Source: an uncultured Lachnospiraceae bacterium (GTDB taxonomy: Bacteria > Bacillota > Clostridia > Lachnospirales > Lachnospiraceae). From it: DNA of 21,447 bases. Below the pieces are notes generated by a model. The model saw nothing but the letters and a program-made list of their open reading frames with translations, was not told the DNA's origin and ran no database searches. A program made the translations under genes and the position numbers. The stretch's first letter is position 1. Each line of letters opens with the position of its first letter. The stretch spans positions 1 to 21,447 of the forward strand of contig CAJUFL010000061.1 of NCBI GenBank assembly GCA_910585605.1, in the 5' to 3' direction. This document shows positions 15,557-21,447 of the stretch, in pieces.

Positions 15557-15598
15557 TGTAAAATATGCATAAATCTGTGTAATTTTTTATATTTTACA
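15557..15598 (-). terminator. AT-rich inverted repeat after recJ
   Basis: A perfect 10-bp repeat, TGTAAAATAT (15589-15598 side) and ATATTTTACA (15557-15566 side), with a 22-nt loop, starting 12 nt after the recJ stop. It is AT-only apart from the outer pairs, with no T run behind it, so it may be at best a weak terminator. Confidence 0.25.
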
Positions 15599-15609
15599 GG
15601 TAAATCTTC

Positions 15610-17394
15610 CTATAATACTTCTCTTACTGTAGCCATAGCATACCGTTTAATCTGTAATTGAATAGTACGATTTCCGTTAAACTCATTCACAGACGGATAA
15701 TATACCACATTCAGTCGGACATTATTTAACCAGCCGTGTATCATCTTGTCATATTCCTCCTGTCCAAACCATTCAATAATATTATCCGAAAACTCCTGTG
15801 CATGGAAATAAATTCCCTCACTGGTGTATCCTTCAACGCTTTCGAACATTATCTTGACAACATTTCTGTCCTTTCCCATAATCTTGGCTGAAAGAACATT
15901 CAGATCCTTCTGTGCAAATACCGGTTTTTCATTTCCCTTTCCAAAAGGGGCAAGACCGTCAAGCTCCGCAATTAAATCTTCACTAATATAGGAAATGGGC
16001 ATTGGTACATCAATTTTAACTTTGGGAATAAAAGCGTCCTCCGTTAAATCGCAAAGCTCATTGAGTCTGTCAGAAAATGCTTCCAGACAATCTGCGGAAA
16101 GTGAAAAACCTGCCGCCATGGCATGTCCACCGAACTTCAAGAGCAGATCACTGCATTCCTGCAAAGCTTCAAACATATGATATTCCGGTATGGAACGTCC
16201 GGAGCCTTTCAAAACCCCTTCCTCTTCACTGTTTACCAGAACAAATACCGGATGGTGATAGTTTTCCCTGATTCTGCCGGCGATGATTCCCGCCAGGCTC
16301 TCATGACAATCCGGAAGATAGATTACAAATATTTTCATGGGAGATGCCGCCTCTAGATACTCTATAGCTCGTTCGCTCTCCCTGAACGTCATTTCCTTCC
16401 GTTCTTCATTAATGCTTCTGATCTCCTGTGCTTTGGCAATTGCCGTGTCAGTATCCTGCTCTAACAGTAATTCCAATGATGCAATGGCACTCTCCAGCCT
16501 GCCGGATGCATTAATACAGGGACCTAATTTAAACCCGACATGGTAAGTATCAAGCGTGACATCCGATAATTCATTTGCCCTGATCAATGCCCTGAGACCG
16601 GTATTCTCGGAATAATTCAGTCTCTCCAAACCTTTTACCACAAAAATTCTGTTTTCATCCTGCAAAGTTACAATATCACAGATTACTGCAATCGCAACAA
16701 ATTCCAAAAACTGATAAATCTCATCTTTTGGAACCTCTCTTTTTATGTACAATGCCTCAATCAGTTTATATGCCACACCTGCACCGCAAAGGTCGTCAAA
16801 AGGATATTTACAGGTTTCCTTCTTAGGATCTAAAATGGCATCTGCCGCTGGTAGTATATACTGCCTGTTCTCTCCTTCTATGATAAAAGGAACCTGATGA
16901 TGATCCGTCACCACTACAGTGAGCCCTTCCTCTTTGGCCTTTGCCAATGCCGCATTTGCGGCAATTCCGTTATCACAGGTTACAATCGTGTGTATCCCAT
17001 CCTCTATTGCTTTATTGATAATCTCTTCATTAATGCCATATCCATCTTTTACACGATGGGGTATCACATAATCAACATCTGCACCAATCCGCTTTAATCC
17101 CTTATAAAGAATATAATTGGACATAACTCCATCCACGTCATAATCCGAAACGATACGAATAGAATGTCCTTCCTCAATATCATGAATGATAATCCGGACG
17201 GCCTGGTTCATATCTTCCATCAGAAACGGATCATGAAGATTATCCAAATCCGGATGTAAAAACGCCTCAAACTGCGATTCCTCCAAGCCTCTGTTTATCA
17301 ATATTCTTGCCACTACAGGATCGATATGGAATTGTTCACTAAGTGCATCAAAATCCGCTCTCTTTGTGCAGATAACCCAATTCTGTTCTGCCAT
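15610..17394 (-). CDS. recJ: single-stranded-DNA-specific exonuclease RecJ
   Basis: A 5'-3' single-strand DNA exonuclease of the DHH family used in recombinational and mismatch repair. The 594-residue form has the expected motifs: 'VSDYDVDGVMS' (DYDxDG, motif I), 'TCDNGI' (motif II), 'VVTDHHQ' (the DHH motif III), the 'GPCINASGRLES' segment, and in the DHHA1 domain 'FGGHAMAAGFSL' with the GGH motif. An oligonucleotide-binding C-terminal part follows. The length is near the usual 560-600 residues. I chose ATG 17394 because AGGAGG lies 5 nt before it; an in-frame GTG at 17397 is only 2 nt away from that site. It lies downstream of secDF with a stem-loop in between and upstream of rel, the common clostridial order except that apt is missing between recJ and rel. 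Confidence 0.95.
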   Translation of the reverse strand: MAEQNWVICTKRADFDALSEQFHIDPVVARILINRGLEESQFEAFLHPDLDNLHDPFLMEDMNQAVRIIIHDIEEGHSIRIVSDYDVDGVMSNYILYKGLKRIGADVDYVIPHRVKDGYGINEEIINKAIEDGIHTIVTCDNGIAANAALAKAKEEGLTVVVTDHHQVPFIIEGENRQYILPAADAILDPKKETCKYPFDDLCGAGVAYKLIEALYIKREVPKDEIYQFLEFVAIAVICDIVTLQDENRIFVVKGLERLNYSENTGLRALIRANELSDVTLDTYHVGFKLGPCINASGRLESAIASLELLLEQDTDTAIAKAQEIRSINEERKEMTFRESERAIEYLEAASPMKIFVIYLPDCHESLAGIIAGRIRENYHHPVFVLVNSEEEGVLKGSGRSIPEYHMFEALQECSDLLLKFGGHAMAAGFSLSADCLEAFSDRLNELCDLTEDAFIPKVKIDVPMPISYISEDLIAELDGLAPFGKGNEKPVFAQKDLNVLSAKIMGKDRNVVKIMFESVEGYTSEGIYFHAQEFSDNIIEWFGQEEYDKMIHGWLNNVRLNVVYYPSVNEFNGNRTIQLQIKRYAMATVREVL

Positions 17395-17413
17395 CACTGC
17401 CTCCTAAAGCATG

Positions 17414-17449
17414 ATAGGGACATGGTAAATGCCATGTCCCTATTTTTTT
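17414..17449 (+). terminator. 12-bp perfect hairpin between secDF and recJ
   Basis: ATAGGGACATGG (17414-17425) pairs perfectly with CCATGTCCCTAT (17432-17443) around a 6-nt loop. The T run (17443-17449) follows on the plus strand, where no gene ends. Read on the minus strand the hairpin lies just after the secDF stop but without a T run, so read-through into recJ is likely. It may stop antisense transcripts or protect the secDF mRNA 3' end. Confidence 0.6.
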
Positions 17450-17458
17450 CTAAATCTA

Positions 17459-19681
17459 TTACGCTTTCTTTGCTTTTTTCTTACCTGAACCCGTTTTTGT
17501 ATTTTTCTCTTTCTTACCTAATTTGGTCTTAAAGAAATACCACAACGGTCCTGTAATACATACGGATGAATAAGCACCACATACGATACCACACATCAGC
17601 GTCAGTGCAAATTCCTTAATAGAAGTAACACCCATAATATATAAAATAAATATCATTACAAATGTTGTCAGCGAAGTATAAATCGTTCTGGTAAATGTCT
17701 GTGATATGGATGTATTTACGATATTTTCATAGGTTTCTCCCTTACCCTTCATAATTCCCAGATTCTCACGGATACGATCAAAAATGATAATGGTCGCATT
17801 AATGGAATAACCCACGATCGTTAACATACATGCAATAAAGGTATTACCTACAGACAATCTTCCGATAGAATAAACTGCAAATACCACCAAAACATCATGA
17901 AGCAGTGCAATAACTGCTGCTGCACCAAATTTCACATCACTAAAACGGATTGCAATATATAACAGCATTAATGCGGTTGCGATCAATACGGAAATAATAG
18001 CATTTCTCTGCATCTCGCTACTGATAGTTGAACTGATATTTTCCAGATTGAATTCCTCTACCCCAAAATTCGTCTTAAGAGCCTCTTCTACCGCATCACG
18101 CTGTGCAACCTGAAGCTCTGATGTTTTAAATACGATTTCATTGGAACTCTTAACATTCTGTACCTGAATATCTGCTGCTGAAATATCTGCTGCTTCTGCA
18201 ATTACAGGAAGAATCTCACTCTCTGCCTGCTGCAAGTCAAAATATTTATCAAATTCAACAGTCATGGAAGTACCACCCGTAAATTCCAGACTGTAATTCA
18301 AAGTCGAGCCGCTTTTACTCTTAAATACTGGTAATGCAATCAATCCCGCTACAATAGCCACAAAGGAAATAATATAGGCAATCCGTGAAAATTTAACATA
18401 TCCATGAACTGCTGCCTCCTTCTTTGCACCGTAGAATTTAGGATTCTGTAAACCAAGAGTATACACTGCCTTCAACAGATGTTTTGTGATAAACAGTGCC
18501 GTAAACATGGATAATGCAATACCAATACCTAAGGTTAATGCAAATCCCTTAATGGAACCGATACCCATAATATATAACACCACAGCTGCAATCAAAGTTG
18601 TAATATTACTATCCAGAATAGCGGATAATGCTTTGTTAAATCCTGCATCAATGGCACTCTTGACTGTAGCACCATTTCCCAGTTCTTCTTTGATACGTGT
18701 GAAAATAATAACATTTGCGTCCACCGCCATACCGATGGATAACACGATACCTGCAAGACCCGGCAGAGTCAGGCTGGCATTAAATCCATTCAGGCAAAGC
18801 AAAGTCAAAACAACATACGCAGCCAAGGCAATTACAGAAACGAAACCCGGTAACAGATAAAGCACAATCATGATAACTGCAATAATCCCCATACCGATTG
18901 CGCCGGCCTTTAACGTTGTACTTAAAGCATCCTTACCTAAAGTAGCTCCTACCTCATTGGAACGCAGCTCCTCAAGTGTCAGTGGAAGTGCACCGATTCG
19001 GATTGTCTGTGCAAGCCGTTCTGCTTCCTCATCATCCGACATACCGTTAATTACCGCACTGCCACCAGTGATCGCTGTCTGAACTGTCGGTGCAGAAGCA
19101 ACCTCATTATCATAAATAATATAAATACGCTTGCCCACATTAGCAGTGGTAGCATCTGCAAACTTCTTTGTCCCCTCATCTGAAAACGCCAGCTGTACTA
19201 CATATTCCTGAATTGTCCCGGAATTATCAATCGCCGCAGAAGCATTTTTTACATCGGAACCGGTAAGTACCGCTTCATATTCCTCTCCGGCAGTAAACTT
19301 CTCGTAATTATCCTCATCAAGAAATTCCAGAGCACCCGGTTTACCCAAATCCAGAAGAATCTGGTTGGCATCACTTACACCCGGTATCTCGATACTGATT
19401 CTGTCGGAACCTTCCTTGTACACATTACTGTCCGTAGAATACGTATCAGCACGCTGCTGTAATCTCTGGATGGTATCTCTGATATCCTGATCAGAAGGGT
19501 TGTCCTCCTTAATCTGATATGTGATACTAACACCACCTGCAAGGTCTAATCCCAAAATAATATTCTCCGCTTTACCGATATGGTGTTTGCCAAGACCCTG
19601 TACTGTGGTAAAAGTACCAAGTGCTAACGCTGCGAGAAAAATAATAATCGTCAGCACACTGTTTCTCTTCGCCTTCTTCAT
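17459..19681 (-). CDS. secDF: protein translocase subunit SecDF (fused SecD-SecF)
   Basis: Membrane protein that uses the proton gradient to pull secreted proteins through SecYEG. At 740 residues it is a SecD (about 1-410) and SecF (about 425-730) fusion. SecD has an N-terminal helix (about 8-28), the 'ILGLDLAGG' motif (42-50), an outer P1-like domain, and helices including 'GMAVDANVIIFTRIKEE' with the key Asp D321. SecF starts with a helix at about 433-452, then 'EFTGGTSM' (466-473), and later 'GYSINATIIIFDRIREN' (624-640). In the last motif well-known SecF proteins such as the B. subtilis one have 'SIND', while here it is 'SINA' (A629), so an Asp implicated in proton transfer is replaced. 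A Lys-rich tail ends the protein. AAGGAGAG lies 7 nt before ATG 19681. It follows scfB by 32 nt and is probably co-transcribed with it. Confidence 0.96.
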   Translation of the reverse strand: MKKAKRNSVLTIIIFLAALALGTFTTVQGLGKHHIGKAENIILGLDLAGGVSITYQIKEDNPSDQDIRDTIQRLQQRADTYSTDSNVYKEGSDRISIEIPGVSDANQILLDLGKPGALEFLDEDNYEKFTAGEEYEAVLTGSDVKNASAAIDNSGTIQEYVVQLAFSDEGTKKFADATTANVGKRIYIIYDNEVASAPTVQTAITGGSAVINGMSDDEEAERLAQTIRIGALPLTLEELRSNEVGATLGKDALSTTLKAGAIGMGIIAVIMIVLYLLPGFVSVIALAAYVVLTLLCLNGFNASLTLPGLAGIVLSIGMAVDANVIIFTRIKEELGNGATVKSAIDAGFNKALSAILDSNITTLIAAVVLYIMGIGSIKGFALTLGIGIALSMFTALFITKHLLKAVYTLGLQNPKFYGAKKEAAVHGYVKFSRIAYIISFVAIVAGLIALPVFKSKSGSTLNYSLEFTGGTSMTVEFDKYFDLQQAESEILPVIAEAADISAADIQVQNVKSSNEIVFKTSELQVAQRDAVEEALKTNFGVEEFNLENISSTISSEMQRNAIISVLIATALMLLYIAIRFSDVKFGAAAVIALLHDVLVVFAVYSIGRLSVGNTFIACMLTIVGYSINATIIIFDRIRENLGIMKGKGETYENIVNTSISQTFTRTIYTSLTTFVMIFILYIMGVTSIKEFALTLMCGIVCGAYSSVCITGPLWYFFKTKLGKKEKNTKTGSGKKKAKKA

Positions 19682-19713
19682 TTTTTTACTCTCCTTATCT
19701 GCTTTTCACTGTC

Positions 19714-21060
19714 TTAAGCCAGTGCCGCTTTTATCATAATTGCACATTCTACCCGCTTTCTCTCCAATTCACAGCCCACATCATAAGCATCCAGCAGATT
19801 GCCATGAAAATTATAGGAGTTCGCCGCACATCCTCCGCTACAGTAGAATCTTGCAAAACAGTCCTTACATTTATCCTTTGCATACACGTTGCAAAGCTTA
19901 AATTCATCTACCAGTTCCTTCTTCTCAATTCCGTCTTCCACATTTCCCAGTCTGAATTCTTCTATTCCTACAAACTGATGACAGGGATACAAATCCCCCC
20001 AGGGCGTAACTGCCAGATATTCAGTTCCGGAACCACAACCGGAAAGTCTCTTGTAAAGACATGGACCACCGGTCAAATCTATCATAAAATGGAAAAAGTT
20101 GAATCCTTTTCCGACCTTTTCCATCTCCACCATCTCTTTTGCCAATGCATCATATTCCGCAAACAGTCTGGGCAAATCCTCTTCCCTGATAGCATACGGC
20201 TGATCATCGGGGGCCACCACCGGCTCTGCGGAAATCTGCTTAAATCCTAAATCTGCCAAATGCAGAACATCTTTAGAAAAATCAAGATTATAATGTGTAA
20301 AAGTTCCACGGACATAATAATTGGTCTGATTCCGCATTTCAGCCATTTTTTTAAATTTATCTATGATCAGATCATAGCTTCCCTTGCCATTTCTGGAAGG
20401 TCTCATAAAATCATGGATTTCCTTTCTTCCGTCTATACTTAAGACCACATTCGCCATCTCTTTATTAGCAAATTCCATGACTTCATCATCCAGAAGAATC
20501 CCATTAGTCGTAAGGGTAAACCGAAATTTCTTATTAAATTCCTGTTCCCTGCTTCTTCCATAAGCCACCAGATCCTTGACTACCTGAAAATTCATCAGAG
20601 GTTCTCCACCGAAAAAATCTACTTCCAGATTAACACGGTTCCCAGAATTCGCAATCAGAAAATCCAATGCCTTTTTACCTACCTCATAACTCATTAAGGA
20701 ACGGTCACCATGATATTCCCCTTCCCCTGCAAAACAGTACTTACAGGCAAGGTTGCAATCATGAGCGATATGCAGACACAAGGCTTTCACAACAGTCTTG
20801 CGCTTTTTAAAATCAATAATGGCATCTTTGTAAGTATCTTCTGTAAAAAGCTGACCTGATTCCTTCAAAGCTTCTATCTCATCACATGCCTCTAAAATCT
20901 CTTCTTCCGAATACTCGGAAAGTCTTTTTACAATCTCTTCACGATTCAGTTTTTCGTAAAGGGCAATCACATCATAGACCAGATCATCCACTACATGAAC
21001 CGAACCACTGCAGACATCTAATACGATGTTATACCCATTATTTTTATATTGATGTATCAC
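19714..21060 (-). CDS. scfB: SCIFF maturase, radical SAM/SPASM protein (ScfB)
   Basis: Radical SAM enzyme that installs a Cys-to-Thr thioether bridge in the SCIFF peptide encoded just upstream. At 448 residues it has the normal family length. An N-terminal peptide-binding region (about 1-90) precedes the radical SAM core with 'CNLACKYC' (C102, C106, C109). Further on are 'EVDFFGGEPLMNF' and 'LTTNGILL', typical of this branch. The C-terminal SPASM domain carries extra cluster cysteines in 'CLYKRLSGCGSG', 'YPCHQF' and 'CKDCFARFYCSGGC'. Start: GTG at 21060 with GGGAG 7-8 nt upstream; no better ATG fits the family N-terminus. It follows scfA by 104 nt, including a stem-loop, and precedes secDF by 32 nt. 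The scfA-scfB-secDF order is typical of Clostridia. The thioether chemistry is known for homologues; the role of the mature peptide remains unknown. Confidence 0.95.
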   Translation of the reverse strand: MIHQYKNNGYNIVLDVCSGSVHVVDDLVYDVIALYEKLNREEIVKRLSEYSEEEILEACDEIEALKESGQLFTEDTYKDAIIDFKKRKTVVKALCLHIAHDCNLACKYCFAGEGEYHGDRSLMSYEVGKKALDFLIANSGNRVNLEVDFFGGEPLMNFQVVKDLVAYGRSREQEFNKKFRFTLTTNGILLDDEVMEFANKEMANVVLSIDGRKEIHDFMRPSRNGKGSYDLIIDKFKKMAEMRNQTNYYVRGTFTHYNLDFSKDVLHLADLGFKQISAEPVVAPDDQPYAIREEDLPRLFAEYDALAKEMVEMEKVGKGFNFFHFMIDLTGGPCLYKRLSGCGSGTEYLAVTPWGDLYPCHQFVGIEEFRLGNVEDGIEKKELVDEFKLCNVYAKDKCKDCFARFYCSGGCAANSYNFHGNLLDAYDVGCELERKRVECAIMIKAALA

Positions 21061-21108
21061 TTTTACTCCCTCTAAGCTGCGTTAAAACGTCATCTCAAAA
21101 ACGCAACG

Positions 21109-21139
21109 AAAGAGGACAGCCCCTAAAGCAGTCCTCTTT
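21109..21139 (-). terminator. stem-loop between scfA and scfB, likely leaky
   Basis: AAAGAGGAC (21131-21139 side) pairs with GTCCTCTTT (21109-21117 side), extended past one mismatch by two G-C pairs. The T run is displaced: CGTTGCGTTTTT follows. It starts 25 nt after the scfA stop. It probably lets scfA be expressed above scfB by partial termination or by mRNA processing. Confidence 0.55.
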
Positions 21140-21164
21140 ATTCCTTTCTCTTACCGGAACTCGA

Positions 21165-21305
21165 TTATTTGTTCTCACAAGTCTGGTTGCCAACAGTACA
21201 AGATGTCTTGCAGGCAGACTGACAGGATGTCTGGCACTCGCCGCATCCGCCCTTTTCCATTGTATTCTTCAATGTCTTGTCTGTCAAAGTCTTAATATGT
21301 TTCAT
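21165..21305 (-). CDS. scfA: six-cysteine peptide SCIFF
   Basis: A 46-residue ribosomal peptide precursor, the substrate of the radical SAM maturase encoded next to it. It has the family's conserved N-terminal leader ('MKHIKTLTDKTLKNTM', 1-16) and then exactly six cysteines in the last 26 residues, at 21, 24, 28, 32, 36 and 43. In homologues one Cys becomes linked to a Thr in the 'TSC' region; two such 'TSC' triplets (26-28 and 34-36) are present. The start ATG 21305 has GAGGTAA upstream at normal spacing. A strong promoter lies 48 nt before the ATG, and a stem-loop follows the stop. Its fate in the cell (secreted, bound or signal) is unknown. Confidence 0.96.
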   Translation of the reverse strand: MKHIKTLTDKTLKNTMEKGGCGECQTSCQSACKTSCTVGNQTCENK

Positions 21306-21352
21306 ATCTTATTACCTCACATTTATATTTTATCTTTCACTAATAATTATAC

Positions 21353-21381
21353 AGTATATCACAAGGCTTTTCTTAGGTCAA
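21353..21381 (-). promoter_or_regulatory. sigma-A type promoter of scfA
   Basis: On the minus strand, -35 TTGACC (21376-21381), 17-bp spacer, -10 TATACT (21353-21358). Transcription would start near 21346, about 40 nt before scfA. No operator or riboswitch is evident in the remaining bases up to the window edge. Confidence 0.8.
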
Positions 21382-21447
21382 CGCTTAACTTACTTGAGTT
21401 TCCGCAGTTTTATCCACACTCCCCTGATTTTACTAGTATCATTATTA

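Larger units (their letters stand above)
15297..15609. other. recJ-rel intergenic region
   Basis: The 313-bp gap holds, in minus-strand order, an AT-rich 10-bp inverted repeat just after recJ (15557-15598), a promoter (-10 at 15501-15506), and a GC-richer leader that can fold (about 15317-15481) ending at the rel ribosome binding site. No protein-coding frame is supported. Confidence 0.6.

Noticed and set aside
1..21447. CRISPR array, tRNA, rRNA, transposase or prophage genes
   Set aside because: No regularly spaced repeats, cloverleaf sequences, or recombinase/transposase motifs were found on reading both strands.

Overview
The window comes from a low-GC Gram-positive anaerobe of the Clostridia, most likely a Lachnospiraceae species. 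The strongest evidence is the minus-strand run scfA-scfB-secDF-recJ-rel-MBL hydrolase-hemZ, with hisS further along. The six-cysteine peptide SCIFF, its radical SAM maturase, a fused SecDF and a HemZ-type radical SAM protein are hallmarks of this group. The strain or species cannot be fixed from the sequence alone.

Right part (about 10174-21447, all minus strand). A good sigma-A type promoter (-35 21376-21381, -10 21353-21358) drives scfA, a 46-residue peptide with six cysteines. A stem-loop separates it from scfB, its radical SAM/SPASM maturase. Then come secDF (protein export), recJ (5'-3' ssDNA exonuclease), a bifunctional (p)ppGpp synthetase/hydrolase (rel) with its own promoter and a roughly 200-nt leader that can fold, a glyoxalase-II-like metallo-beta-lactamase fold hydrolase, hemZ, and an HD-GYP domain protein. 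Short gaps and good ribosome binding sites suggest one or two long transcripts.

Middle (about 5627-10174). Divergent from hisS, a plus-strand cassette starts at a near-consensus promoter (TTGACA, 17 bp, TATTAT). It encodes a small secreted protein (136 aa), then after a terminator-like hairpin a membrane-anchored extracytoplasmic protein (190 aa), two FtsX/MacB-type permeases and a LolD/MacB-type ATPase. The layout resembles bacteriocin loci of the lactococcin 972 type, but the secreted protein and the anchored protein are not recognised, so this is the best candidate for an undescribed system. It sits, with the HD-GYP gene, between hemZ and hisS, which I recall as neighbours in related genomes.

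Left part (1-5626). hisS (a HisRS with eukaryote/archaea-like motifs) ends in a strong terminator. Beyond it is an AT-rich block of secreted or membrane-anchored proteins sharing a fibronectin-III-like domain: a 158-aa anchored protein, an InlB-repeat protein, a transglutaminase-like protein and a BspA/leucine-rich-repeat-like fragment. Three of these four are broken, two of them by shifts at or near homopolymer runs, while every housekeeping gene is intact. This is a decaying, or possibly phase-variable, surface-protein locus. No tRNA, rRNA, transposase, prophage or CRISPR array was seen.
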